Below, piece after piece: positions 1 through 13,901 of a stretch of 41,431 nt of DNA. Every line of letters starts with the position of its first letter. The first letter of the stretch is position 1. Location of the stretch: assembly GCA_004768415.1 (NCBI GenBank), contig SRMO01000050.1:121284-162714 (forward strand). The letters are read 5' to 3'. The position numbers and the translations under genes were made by a program. The stretch is from Aphanocapsa feldmannii 277cV (GTDB lineage: Bacteria; Cyanobacteriota; Cyanobacteriia; PCC-6307; Cyanobiaceae). Under the pieces are notes generated by a model. That model was given only the letters and a program-made list of their open reading frames with translations. It did not search any database and was not told where the DNA came from.

Positions 1-652
1 TCACCCCTGAGCACAGGTGTGCTTCCTCAGCCATGCCTGCTTCCGGTGCCCCCTCTGGGCCAAGGGCTACATGACCGGCGATGCGAAGCTGCTGTGGTCG
101 AAGCTGAAGTGCGGCGATTCTCGCCTCGCCCCAGCCATCTGCGCCGGCATGGGCAAAGCCCCGCAGGCGTCCCCACACCAGGATGTCGCCGCCCGCCCTG
201 GCATGGGCACCGGGATTCACGTCGCCGAGGACCAGCAGGCTGCCGCCATGGCTGATGTGATCACCGGAGCGCAGGGTGCCGCGATGGACCAGCAGACGCT
301 GACGAGATACCACGGGGTTAGGTCTGTCAACGGTTTCGTGGCGGCCCTCGGCGTTGACGAGGCAGAGGGCCGTGCTGATGCCCAGGGCCGCAGCAGAGAC
401 AAGGGTTTCCGGTCTGCTGGAGCGAGCCCGTTCCAGCTGCAGTCCACGCTGGTTCAGCAGGTTGCGCAGACCTTCCCAGTCCGTCAGGGTCAACGACCAC
501 TCACCGGCATCCAGCTCGACTGGACCAACCGGGACGTCTTCCGGTAACCCTTCCAGCAGCTCGTGGGGGAATGTTCCAGGCTCCAGAGGATGGCCCAGCC
601 GGATGCGATGGGGCCAGGCTGGCCCAGGTGCCTGATGGAGCTGCAGGTCCAT
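1..652 (-). CDS. minC: Septum site-determining protein MinC (C-terminal end truncated by window edge)
   Basis: Absent from the ORF track because it has no stop inside the window. Manual minus-strand translation gives ...RGTLRSGDHISHGGSLLVLGDVNPGAHARAGGDILVWGRLRGFAHAGADGWGEARIAALQLRPQQLRIAG..., the MinC C-terminal beta-solenoid pattern. The first in-frame ATG is at 652; the upstream in-frame stop is at 770-772. Confidence 0.87.
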   Translation of the reverse strand, partial: MDLQLHQAPGPAWPHRIRLGHPLEPGTFPHELLEGLPEDVPVGPVELDAGEWSLTLTDWEGLRNLLNQRGLQLERARSSRPETLVSAAALGISTALCLVNAEGRHETVDRPNPVVSRQRLLVHRGTLRSGDHISHGGSLLVLGDVNPGAHARAGGDILVWGRLRGFAHAGADGWGEARIAALQLRPQQLRIAGHVALGPEGAPEAGMAEEAHLCSGV

Positions 653-986
653 GGCATGAAGTGTGCCGCATGGCGCCAGATTACGGATCCTGACTGTGGC
701 CTTAGGTGCTTGTACCGCGGCATTTGCGGCAGGACCATGGCAGAACGGAGTCAGCCTGCTGCGCTCCCATCATGGTTCGCCCTGCTACGTCTCTGCAGAC
801 CACAGTCGCCCTGCAGCCCCACTGCCCCATTGACCCCGGTGTTCGGCAGTGGTGGAACTGGTGCTGTGGCTTTGAGCTGGTCCCAGATGCTGATGCCGCA
901 GCGGCTGCGATTTCGAACCTGCAGCAGCCGACGCTGGATTGCCTGGGCCGTCAGACCTTCGAAAGTCATTTCTGAAAGGCGCGGTT

Positions 987-2258
987 CTATGGCGCGGGGA
1001 TCTGTGCTGAGAGCCTGTCCTGTTTCAGATCCTTGCGTAATGCGCCAGTGATCTCGCGGGGATGGATCACCCAGGCCATCTGCTGAGGCTCGCTGAGGGT
1101 GGCTACCAGGTCGGAGTGGTGTTCGAGAGCTGCCAGCCGCTGGCCATCCCAGAGCCTCAGACCGCCGGCGTAGGGGTGATATCCCCTGATGCGACGCTGG
1201 CGCAGTCCGCAGCTGAGCTCCGGGTCCAGCCCTGCCGTGGCCGCCAGCTGCCGGGCCCTGGCCAGGACCGCCAGCTGGTCGGTGTTGCTCAGCTGGCTCA
1301 CGTCGGTGGCTTTGAGCAGCCGCCGCTCCAGAAAGCGGCCGCAGAGCTCCGCCAGCCCGCCGCCGGCTTCCTGATGCCAGCGCTGCAGGTGATAGCCCGT
1401 ACGCAGGTCGTCGTTGGCGAGGAAATCACTGATCCCGAGCTGCTCGGGTGCCCAGAGCCAGTGAGCCATCACCGTGTCGGCCCAGAGTTGCCCGGACTGC
1501 CGTTGCCGAGCCAGCGCGATGATCCGTTCCAGCAACCAGTTACCCACCACATTGAGGCGGTGGTTGTACACGGTGCGGTACATCAGCCGCCGCACCACCA
1601 GATAGTGCTCGACCGCCGAAAGGCCCTTGGGGTGGATTGCAAGGCTGCCGTCCGGGGCAACGATGAAGGCCGCGAGGATGCGTTCCAGGTCAAGCCGACC
1701 GTAGCTCGTTCCGGTGGTATAGCTGTCCCGCAGGAGATAGTCGAGCCGGTCGCAGTCCAGCTGACTGCTCACCAGCGCCTTGATGCTCCGATTGGAATAC
1801 TGCCCCCGCATCACCAGATTCGCCACCGCCTGGGCGGTGCCCGGAGCGTAGGCCTCGAGCAGGTCCCGGAGGGGGGGATGCTCCTGGATGAGACGACCTG
1901 ACCAGTCCTCATGGCGCAGGCCATACATTTCTTCTCCCGAGTGGCTGAGTGGGCCATGGCCGATGTCATGGAGCAGGGCCGCCGCGAACAGCACGCCTCG
2001 ATGGCTCTCCAGCCCGGGATGGTCCCGCCTCAATTGGTCCAGGGCCTGGCGGGCCAGATACAGCACGCCGATGGAGTGGGTGAAGCGGCTGCCTTCGGCG
2101 CCATGAAAGGTCAGAAATGCAGTCCCCAGCTGGCGGATGCGGCGCAAGCGCTGGAAGGCAGCGGTTTCGATCAGATCGATGGCCAGGGCCTCTGCTGGAT
2201 CCTGACGATCCAGCACAATCGCCCCATGCAGCGGATCGTGGTACGCCCTTCTACTCAT
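987..2258 (-). CDS. HD-domain phosphohydrolase (dGTPase/YpgQ-like HD superfamily)
   Basis: MSRRAYHDPLHGAIVLD...FQRLRRIRQLGTAFLTFHGAEGSRFTHSIGV...AALLHDIGHGPLSHSGE; HD motif (LLHDIGHGPLSH). Internal ATG at 2258 is a more likely start than 2396. Confidence 0.9.
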   Translation of the reverse strand: MSRRAYHDPLHGAIVLDRQDPAEALAIDLIETAAFQRLRRIRQLGTAFLTFHGAEGSRFTHSIGVLYLARQALDQLRRDHPGLESHRGVLFAAALLHDIGHGPLSHSGEEMYGLRHEDWSGRLIQEHPPLRDLLEAYAPGTAQAVANLVMRGQYSNRSIKALVSSQLDCDRLDYLLRDSYTTGTSYGRLDLERILAAFIVAPDGSLAIHPKGLSAVEHYLVVRRLMYRTVYNHRLNVVGNWLLERIIALARQRQSGQLWADTVMAHWLWAPEQLGISDFLANDDLRTGYHLQRWHQEAGGGLAELCGRFLERRLLKATDVSQLSNTDQLAVLARARQLAATAGLDPELSCGLRQRRIRGYHPYAGGLRLWDGQRLAALEHHSDLVATLSEPQQMAWVIHPREITGALRKDLKQDRLSAQIPAP

Positions 2259-2415
2259 CGTCTGCTGAACCCCGGTGTGCTGCCGTCGGACCTCAAGCCT
2301 GGCGACGCTCCGGACCTGTGCAAGCGCCTTTCCAGAGACCGTCCCACTGTGCTGAGCAGGCTGCGCCTGGCTGGACAGACAGCCACTGCTGGCCACCTGC
2401 CGTTGGCCCGCCGCT

Positions 2416-3693
2416 TCAGCCGACGGTGCTCATGGCGAAGCCGATGGCCACGGTTTTCCGCTTCGCTCGCTCCTGCCGCTGCTGCAGGGATGCCAGATGA
2501 TTGGCTGCTGCGCTCAGCCAGGGATCGTCGTCCTGGCCCACGTCCAGCAGGCCTGGGCCAGCAGTGAGCTTCTGGTCAGGGGCAATGCCGCTGTTCTGGA
2601 TGTCCCGTCCCGAGGGGGTCACATAGCGGGCCACGGTCACGGCCAGGCCACTGCCATCGCCCAGGGGAATCAGGGTCTGAATCAGGCCCTTTCCGAAGGT
2701 CTGCTGCCCGAGCAGCGGAGCCCTGCCGTCATCCTGGAGCGCCCCGGCCAGGATCTCGCTGGCACTGGCGGTGCCGCCATTGACCAGCACCACCATGGAG
2801 CCTTCGTAGAGCACTCCAGCAAGGGACTGCTGCTTGTCCACAATGCCGTTGCGGTCATGGATCTCGACAATGGTCTGGTCGTCGAGAAAGGCATTGGCCA
2901 CCTCCAGCCCAGCCTGCACCAGCCCACCGGAGTTGTTGCGCAGGTCCAGTACCAGCGCTTCGATGCCCTTGTCCTGCAGTTCAGTGAGTGCCTCGGCCAG
3001 AAGAGCAGGCACCTGCTCGCTGAACTGGGTGAGGTGAAGGTAGCCGTAGGTGTGGCCGTCATGGCGCAGGCGGCGACTGCGCACGGGCCTCAGATCAATG
3101 TCCCGCCGTTCCAGATGCAACGCTTGGAGGGTGCCATCCGGGGCCTGGAGATCCACCAGCACATCACTCCCCACTGATCCTCGCAGCCGGGCCGCCACCC
3201 CCTCCAGACCCAGCTCGTCAGCGCGTTCCCCCTCCACCGCCAGCACTTCGGTACCGCTTTCAATCCCCGCTTCCGCAGCTGGACTGCCCTCCAGCGGGGC
3301 GATCACCAGGACGCGCTTGTCGCCCTGGGGCATCCCCAGCTGCAGACCCACGCCGGTGACCGACCCCCTGGTACTGGATTGCAGTGTTCTGAACTGATCT
3401 GGCCTCAGCAGCCGGGTGAAAGGGTCGCCCAGGGGCCTGAGCATGGTGTCGATGGCGTCATAGGCATCCTCCCGATCGCTGATCGGTTTCTCCAGGGCCT
3501 TCTGACGCAGTCGCTTCCAGCGAACCCCGGCGAAGCTTTCGTCCACATAGCTCTGGTTGACCAGGCGCCAGGCATCCACCACCAGGGTCTGCTCATCGGT
3601 CAGCGCCGGCAGGTCACGTGGCAGCAGCAGCGAAATGCAGAGAAGAGTTGCGAGGCACCAGGCCGAACAGCTTTGGCGGAGCCTCTGCATCAC
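2416..3693 (-). CDS. ctpA: Carboxyl-terminal processing protease (S41, PDZ), exported
   Basis: Signal-like N-terminus, PDZ segment (VTGVGLQLG...VLVIAPLEGSPAAEAGIESGTEVLAVEG) and S41 catalytic region (LDLRNNSGGLVQAGLEVANAFLD...LVNGGTASASEILAGALQD...TFGKGLIQT). Divergent from petB. Confidence 0.92.
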   Translation of the reverse strand: MMQRLRQSCSAWCLATLLCISLLLPRDLPALTDEQTLVVDAWRLVNQSYVDESFAGVRWKRLRQKALEKPISDREDAYDAIDTMLRPLGDPFTRLLRPDQFRTLQSSTRGSVTGVGLQLGMPQGDKRVLVIAPLEGSPAAEAGIESGTEVLAVEGERADELGLEGVAARLRGSVGSDVLVDLQAPDGTLQALHLERRDIDLRPVRSRRLRHDGHTYGYLHLTQFSEQVPALLAEALTELQDKGIEALVLDLRNNSGGLVQAGLEVANAFLDDQTIVEIHDRNGIVDKQQSLAGVLYEGSMVVLVNGGTASASEILAGALQDDGRAPLLGQQTFGKGLIQTLIPLGDGSGLAVTVARYVTPSGRDIQNSGIAPDQKLTAGPGLLDVGQDDDPWLSAAANHLASLQQRQERAKRKTVAIGFAMSTVG

Positions 3694-3823
3694 CCTTGGT
3701 CAGGTTTAACGGATGCGCCCAGTCTTGCGGGTTCCCGGCCCACTGGTCCACAAGGTCACAGGGCCATCGTTAGACTCATTGCCACTCCCGCTCGCCGGGC
3801 CCATTGCCGTTTCGCCTCAATCC

Positions 3824-4471
3824 ATGTCGAAGGTTTACGACTGGTTTCAGGAGCGCCTGGAGATCCAAGAGATCGCCGACGACTTCTCCTCCAAATACGT
3901 CCCCCCCCACGTCAACATCTTCTACTGCCTGGGCGGGATCACCTTGGTGTGCTTCCTGATCCAGTTCGCGACCGGCTTCGCGATGACCTTCTATTACAAG
4001 CCGACGGTTGCCGAAGCCTACAGCTCGGTCGACTTCCTCATGCGCAACGTCAGCTTTGGCTGGCTGATCCGCTCTGTGCACCGCTGGAGCGCCAGCATGA
4101 TGGTGCTGATGATGATCCTGCACGTATTCCGTGTGTACCTCACCGGTGGCTTCAAGCGCCCCCGTGAGCTCACCTGGGTGGTGGGTGTGACCATGGCCGT
4201 GATCACGGTCAGCTTCGGGGTGACCGGCTACTCCCTTCCCTGGGACCAGGTGGGTTACTGGGCCGTCAAGATCGTCTCGGGTGTTCCTGCCGCCATCCCC
4301 GTGGTTGGCGACTTCATGGTCGAGTTGCTTCGCGGTGGCGAGAGCGTCGGCCAGGCCACCCTGACACGTTTTTACAGCCTCCACACCTTCGTGCTCCCCT
4401 GGCTGCTGGCCGTCTTCATGCTCATGCACTTCCTGATGATCCGGAAGCAGGGCATCTCCGGTCCGCTCTGA
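3824..4471 (+). CDS. petB: Cytochrome b6
   Basis: [41 protein letters not shown]...[33 protein letters not shown]; 215 aa; start at ATG 3824. Confidence 0.98.
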   Translation: MSKVYDWFQERLEIQEIADDFSSKYVPPHVNIFYCLGGITLVCFLIQFATGFAMTFYYKPTVAEAYSSVDFLMRNVSFGWLIRSVHRWSASMMVLMMILHVFRVYLTGGFKRPRELTWVVGVTMAVITVSFGVTGYSLPWDQVGYWAVKIVSGVPAAIPVVGDFMVELLRGGESVGQATLTRFYSLHTFVLPWLLAVFMLMHFLMIRKQGISGPL

Positions 4472-4529
4472 TCGCCCGCCCGCGACGGCCAGCCCCGCCA
4501 ACAGGGACCCCACCACCAACCTTCAAGTC

Positions 4530-5012
4530 ATGTCCATCCTCAAGCAGCCCGACCTGAGCGATCCAGCCCTGCGCGCCAAGCTGGCCAGGGGCATGGGGCA
4601 CAACTACTACGGCGAACCTGCCTGGCCCAACGACCTGCTCTACATCTTCCCGGTGGTGATCCTGGGCACCATCGCCTGCGTGGTGGGTCTTGCGGTGCTC
4701 GACCCCGCCCTTGTCGGTGACCCCGCGGACCCCTTCGCGACACCCCTGGAAATCCTGCCCGAGTGGTACCTCTATCCCGTCTTCCAGATCCTCCGGGTGG
4801 TGCCCAACAAGCTGCTGGGGATTGCCCTCCAGACCATGGTCCCCCTTGGTCTGATGCTGGTGCCCTTCATCGAGAACTTCAACAAGTTCCAGAACCCCTT
4901 CCGTCGCCCTGTCGCCATGGCTGTGTTTCTCTTCGGCACTGTCATGGCGATCTACCTGGGCATCGGTGCCACCCTGCCCATTGACAAGTCCCTCAGCCTG
5001 GGCCTGTTCTGA
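4530..5012 (+). CDS. petD: Cytochrome b6-f complex subunit IV
   Basis: [47 protein letters not shown]...[22 protein letters not shown]; 160 aa, directly after petB. Confidence 0.98.
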   Translation: MSILKQPDLSDPALRAKLARGMGHNYYGEPAWPNDLLYIFPVVILGTIACVVGLAVLDPALVGDPADPFATPLEILPEWYLYPVFQILRVVPNKLLGIALQTMVPLGLMLVPFIENFNKFQNPFRRPVAMAVFLFGTVMAIYLGIGATLPIDKSLSLGLF

Positions 5013-5028
5013 TCATGCCGTGAGAATG

Positions 5029-5068
5029 CCCACCAGACTGCTGGTTGGCCATTCATTCAGTTGGTGGG
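5029..5068. terminator. Candidate bidirectional terminator between convergent petD and GH100 genes
   Basis: CCCACCA (5029-5035) / TGGTGGG (5062-5068); nested alternative ACCAG-ACTG-CTGGT hairpin at 5032-5045. No clear T-tract. Confidence 0.35.
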
Positions 5069-5105
5069 AGCTCGATGCTGGCGCAGTGAAAGTCCGATCC
5101 GGCCC

Positions 5106-6659
5106 TCAGAGCACGGAGAAGATGCCCCCATCTCCCTTCCCCTGTGGCTCTGGTCGACCTGCCGACCCGTTGTTGCTGCCCGGCTGACCATTGTTGGAGC
5201 CCTTGCCCCGACCCGCCAGATCCATGTCGAGGGCTTCGAATCCCTTGCCCCGCAGCGTGCGATGCAACAGGAGGAAGCCGACGATTGTCCAGGTCTGGTA
5301 GGTGCGTGATTGCTGGCCCACCCAGGTACCGGTGGGACCGTCGAAATATTCTGCCCACTGCTGCTTTGGCAGCTGATTGAGCTGAGACCAGTAGGACTCC
5401 AGCATCAATGCCTTCATTTCTCCCATCAGCAGCACATCAGCGCTGGGATGAAGGGATTCATGAATTGTCACCGCAGCTGCCAGGTACCAGAGCAAGCTGG
5501 GCCAGTGTCCCCCGTTGTGATAGCTCCAGGGCCAGTTTTTTGGATCGGAGCCGGTTTTCATGGACCACTCCTGACCCTCCATCGGCGGGTGGCAGATCCG
5601 CATGGGCATCTGGGCCATCAGGTGCTGCCGGTTGTGCAGAATCAGACGGAAGAGGGCCCGCTGCTGCGGTGCCGTGAGCAACCCGAACAGACATGCCAGG
5701 GTGTTGCCGAGGCTGAAGAAGCGAAAGTCCGGCCGCCCGGTGCGCACGTTGCCGATCAGGTAGCCACCATGGTTTTCCAGCCAGTCCTGCAGCCAGTCGG
5801 GGATGACATAGGGCTGGACATTGAATTCATTGTGATGCTGCTGTTCTCCGTACTGCTCCGTCGGCCTGCGGCGCAGCACCTGGATTGTCTTGCTGGTGAC
5901 CCAGTAGTGCTTCAGAAGAAACGAGCGCAGGTCGTGTATCCATTGCCGCGTGGTTGCGAGCCGTTGTTCCAGCAGCCGACTGCCCAAATGCCGCTTCCGG
6001 GCCAGCTCCATCAGCAGTGCGCAGCTCTTCAGGCTGCCGTAGAGCAGCACCTCCACTTCCAGCGGAGCACCCCAGACATCCATGGGGCGATCAACCATGA
6101 AGCCACAATCCGGCACGAACAGCACCGGGGTGCCCTCGAAGGAGGGTTGCATCACCAGATCCAGCAGCAGCTGGATGCCCCGCTGGACCTGCTGGCTGCA
6201 GCCGAATTCCCAGTCCTGGCTCCGATGCACATAGGACCAGCAGAGGATCGGCCACCAGAGGCTGGCATCCACGGATGTGATCCGTCCGATGGAACGCTGG
6301 CCGTAGTCCGCCAGCAGCTTGCCGCCTTCTTCCACGAAGCTGGTGGGGAAGACACCGCGGGTCTGTGGGCTTGTGCTCTGCAGATCCAGGGATGTCCGGA
6401 GGAAGTGGCGCACGATCGTGTTGCGCCCCGTCTCCAGCAGGTAGATCATCACGGGCACGTTGTCCCGCAGGAAGATCTCCCCGTAGTTCAGGGCATCTCC
6501 CTTGCTGGGATGTTTCAGTGCCGCCACTGACCCCACCTGATGCCCACCCATCGAGACCAGGGTGCGCTCGAAGTGCATCTCCGCAGCTTCAACGATCTTG
6601 TCCTCCTTCGAGTTCGGGCGCAGACGTCCCAGCCTGGTTGAGGAGAGATGTTGGGCCAT
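5106..6659 (-). CDS. Alkaline/neutral invertase (glycoside hydrolase family 100)
   Basis: KIVEAAEMHFERTLVSMGGHQVGSVAALKHPSKGDALNYGEIFLRDNVPVMIYLLETGR...WYLAAAVTIHESLHPSADVLL; GH100-type core. Start at ATG 6659 with a GGGAAGG Shine-Dalgarno-like stretch. Confidence 0.88.
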   Translation of the reverse strand: MAQHLSSTRLGRLRPNSKEDKIVEAAEMHFERTLVSMGGHQVGSVAALKHPSKGDALNYGEIFLRDNVPVMIYLLETGRNTIVRHFLRTSLDLQSTSPQTRGVFPTSFVEEGGKLLADYGQRSIGRITSVDASLWWPILCWSYVHRSQDWEFGCSQQVQRGIQLLLDLVMQPSFEGTPVLFVPDCGFMVDRPMDVWGAPLEVEVLLYGSLKSCALLMELARKRHLGSRLLEQRLATTRQWIHDLRSFLLKHYWVTSKTIQVLRRRPTEQYGEQQHHNEFNVQPYVIPDWLQDWLENHGGYLIGNVRTGRPDFRFFSLGNTLACLFGLLTAPQQRALFRLILHNRQHLMAQMPMRICHPPMEGQEWSMKTGSDPKNWPWSYHNGGHWPSLLWYLAAAVTIHESLHPSADVLLMGEMKALMLESYWSQLNQLPKQQWAEYFDGPTGTWVGQQSRTYQTWTIVGFLLLHRTLRGKGFEALDMDLAGRGKGSNNGQPGSNNGSAGRPEPQGKGDGGIFSVL

Positions 6660-6689
6660 GATCGGCCTTCCCGGGTTGAATGCTCCCCC

Positions 6690-7433
6690 TTGACGGACCT
6701 GCTGCTGGTCACAGATCTGGATCACACCCTTGTCGGTGATCCCCTCGCCCTGGGGGAGCTGAACGTCAAATTAAAGGCTCTGAGGCATCGAGTCAGCCTC
6801 TGCTACTGCACCGGCCGCAGTCTCGGCTCTGCCCGCGAGCTGCAGCGGGAGCAGGGGTTGCTGGATCCTGACGCCTGGGCCACCGGGGTGGGATCTTCCC
6901 TGCTCTGGCGGGGGGAAGCCATCCCCGCCTGGGATCGCGCCCTGCGGCAGGGTTGGGAACGGCAACGTCTGCAGCGGCTGCTCAGCGGGATGAACGGCCT
7001 GCGACTGCAGGATGCTGCCGAACAGAGTCCCTACAAGCTCAGCTACGAACTGGGGGAGATGCTGCCGCCGGAGGCCTGCGCTCCCTTCGTAGAGGATGTA
7101 AGGCGTCGCCTGAACGAAGCTGGGCTGACCGCCCGGGTGGTGTTCAGCAGTGCTGTTCAGCTCGACCTTCTTCCCCCCAGCGCGGGCAAGGGGGCCGTCG
7201 CCGGCTTCCTGCAGACGATGCTGGGACTGCGCCCCGACCAGGTGCTCTGCTGTGGCGACTCCGGCAACGACAGCTCGATGCTGGGTGGCCCCTGGTGGGG
7301 GGTGATGGTGGCAAATGCCAGGCCGGAACTGATCAGCTGGTGGGAGCAGCACCGCCCCAACACGCTGTTGCGTGCCACCCGCAGCTATGCCGGGGCCATC
7401 TCGGAGGCCCTGGAAACACTTCCCCTGCTCTGA
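6690..7433 (+). CDS. Sucrose-phosphate phosphatase-like HAD hydrolase
   Basis: LTDLLLVTDLDHTLVGDPLALGEL...CYCTGRSLGSARELQREQGLLDPDAWATGVGSSL...VLCCGDSGNDSSMLGGPWWGVMVANARPEL; HAD-IIB/SPP motifs. Start probably TTG 6690; the ORF track start (6648) would overlap the divergent invertase start. Confidence 0.85.
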   Translation: MTDLLLVTDLDHTLVGDPLALGELNVKLKALRHRVSLCYCTGRSLGSARELQREQGLLDPDAWATGVGSSLLWRGEAIPAWDRALRQGWERQRLQRLLSGMNGLRLQDAAEQSPYKLSYELGEMLPPEACAPFVEDVRRRLNEAGLTARVVFSSAVQLDLLPPSAGKGAVAGFLQTMLGLRPDQVLCCGDSGNDSSMLGGPWWGVMVANARPELISWWEQHRPNTLLRATRSYAGAISEALETLPLL

Positions 7434-7880
7434 GGGGTTGCCGAGCCAGCTGCAGCCTGCTCTGCGCTGCAGGACGACAACTTGCTCGTGCCAGGACTTG
7501 ATGGGTCCTGCTGGCCGCTGCCATCAGGTCTGCCACGGGCGAACACTGCTGACCCCGGTCGCCTCCTGGCCTGGGCAGCTTTGCTGGCGTTGACGACTGA
7601 TGCCACCCGAATCCCAGACCTGCTGGTGTTGTGACAGTGCGGGAAGAGTCCTATGGGTTCACCGTGAGTCCGGAAGTTGGAGTGTTAGGTTATTGGGGTG
7701 TGGTTGAGAAGAGCCAAACGGCTCGATCAACTGCCGAACCTGGACAACTCAAAAGATTAGGAACCAACGCCAACGCTGCGTTGACCAGATTCTTTCATAA
7801 GAAAGCAATCAAGTCAACAGTACAAGCAGTTTTGGTGTGAGGTCCCGTCAAACAATTTTCGAATCATTCACAGTAGCTTG

Positions 7881-7913
7881 ATTACTTTAACAAAGCTAAT
7901 TTGTTAAAGTAAT
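7881..7913 (+). promoter_or_regulatory. Strong AT-rich hairpin in the rrn upstream/leader region
   Basis: ATTACTTTAACAAA-GCTAA-TTTGTTAAAGTAAT: perfect 14-bp inverted repeat with 5-nt loop, about 190 nt upstream of 16S. Confidence 0.6.
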
Positions 7914-8103
7914 TCTAAAGCCCGTACTGTATGAATTGATTCAAGCCGGATCTGAGACATCCCGGACGAGTTGGTAGAGCATATTTTGCTTTACAAGCTC
8001 AACTCTTGAAGCTCTAGAAATAGAGTTCTCCTTGAGTACAACTTCAATGATTGTGTTCAAGGTAAACTGTTCTGAGGCATAAAGCCAACAGGGAGCAGTC
8101 TAA

Positions 8104-9587
<1,484 letters not shown>

Positions 9588-9758
9588 CAGGGAGACAATA
9601 ACTGATTTCGATGTTTGGTAACAACTACTAAACCGAAGTCCTGTCATCTCTATGGTCGATCGGTACCTCGTCAAAGTTAATTTACTTTGATTGGTTTCTA
9701 ATCTTTGTCTAGGTCACACCCCAACTGTTGATGGACGTAAGAATCTGAAAGGATTCTC

Positions 9759-9832
<74 letters not shown>

Positions 9833-9841
9833 TCAGGATTT

Positions 9842-9914
9842 GGGGGTTTAGCTCAGTTGGTAGAGCACCTGCTTTGCAAGCAGGATGTCAGCGGTTCAAG
9901 TCCGCTAACCTCCA
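9842..9914 (+). tRNA. tRNA-Ala (TGC)
   Basis: GGGGGTTTAGCTCAGTTGGTAGAGCACCTGCTTTGCAAGCAGGATGTCAGCGGTTCAAGTCCGCTAACCTCCA; anticodon TGC. Confidence 0.98.
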
Positions 9915-9987
9915 CTGATTCTTTTTACTGTAAAGCAAAGAGTCAACCATCTTGATAATTTCGTGGCCTCGACAGCTGATCTAAGAA

Positions 9988-10053
9988 TTCAGCCTTTTTT
10001 CTTCTCTTATCTTAACAAGAAGATGAAAAAATGCTGAACTTTAAAAAGTTCAG
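9988..10053 (+). promoter_or_regulatory. Overlapping, mutually exclusive ITS hairpins upstream of boxA
   Basis: TTCAGC (9988-9993)/GCTGAA (10033-10038) with inner TTTTTT/AAAAAA pairing; alternative CTGAACTTT (10034-10042)/AAAGTTCAG (10045-10053). Confidence 0.55.
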
Positions 10054-10056
10054 TTT

Positions 10057-10075
10057 GAACCTTGAAAACTGCATA
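10057..10075 (+). promoter_or_regulatory. boxA antitermination element of the 16S-23S spacer
   Basis: GAACCTTGAAAACTGCATA, matching the conserved cyanobacterial ITS boxA. Confidence 0.8.
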
Positions 10076-10260
10076 GGTGAGTCTGGAAAAGCATCTCATG
10101 GACTCTTTCTCGATTTTAAGTCTGCTTAAATAGCATACTATATCTGAGAAAGAAGTTCTGTTTTGAGAGCCAAGACACCAATTGTTAATTTCCTTTTTAG
10201 GAATTTTCTTGGATGATCTGTCATTGGCAGAGCATACAATGAAAATCAGTTGGTGTTGAA

Positions 10261-13132
<2,872 letters not shown>

Positions 13133-13197
13133 ACAAATAGCTTTTCCAGACTACGACCCTATGCAGTTCTCAGGGTTCAATTGCTGATCGATTTCTT

Positions 13198-13315
13198 ACT
13201 TGGTATCCATAGCGCAGTAGAACCACTCCGATCCATCCCGAACTCGGCTGTGAAATGCTGCTACGGCGACGATAGTTAGGGGGTTGCCCCTTGTGAAAAT
13301 AGCTCGATGCCAAGT
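13198..13315 (+). rRNA. rrf: 5S ribosomal RNA
   Basis: ACTTGGTATCCATAGCGCAGTAGAACCACTCCGATCCATCCCGAACTCGGCTGTGAAA...GATGCCAAGT; terminal stem ACTTGGTATC/GATGCCAAGT. Confidence 0.95.
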
Positions 13316-13344
13316 TAAGCTTTTTGTTAATTTATTTTAACAGT

Positions 13345-13378
13345 AAGAAAGAGTCTCTTTAATTAGGGACTCTTTCTT
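13345..13378 (+). terminator. Putative rrn operon terminator
   Basis: AAGAAAGAGTC (13345-13355) / GACTCTTTCTT (13368-13378): perfect 11-bp stem, 12-nt loop, 30 nt after 5S; moderately T-rich downstream. Confidence 0.65.
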
Positions 13379-13901
13379 GCTGTTTCTTTCTAAGCTTTGG
13401 AAAATCTGGATGTAAGCCACAAGTTGACCCTTGCAACATCGCCTCAGCCAGGAAGAGCGCCAGCGGATGCGCGGATGCAGAGTTTGCGGCACTGCTACCC
13501 AGGCAGATCCTGCCAACCTTCGTCGATCAGGGCATTGACATCGGGATTCTGAGGGAGAAGATGGATGAATCGCCGCCACAGTGGTGCGGCGAGCCTGGCT
13601 GCGTGAGCGGCATCGGCAAGCACGGAATGACCACCAGACAGGTCTTCCCATGACCAATTCAGCCTGATTCAAGGGTAGACTGCAGCTTTTAACTTGACAG
13701 CTCACGGCAAGATTTGCGATCAGATGCTGAGTTTACTATAATTGCCCTAAGTTTAGATAAATCGACATGGACAATCCAAGTCAATGCCTTCTCGAATCGA
13801 ATCGCTGTGAAGAATCACAACGAGACAAAATTTGCAAGTTAAAATATGTCAAGTTTTCAATACTTAAGTCTGCATGGGAATCTGTCAGGCAATTGGCAGA
13901 T

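Noticed and set aside
7631-7840. 69-aa ORF upstream of the rrn operon
   Set aside because: Lies in the structured, probably non-coding rrn upstream region; residue pattern not protein-like.
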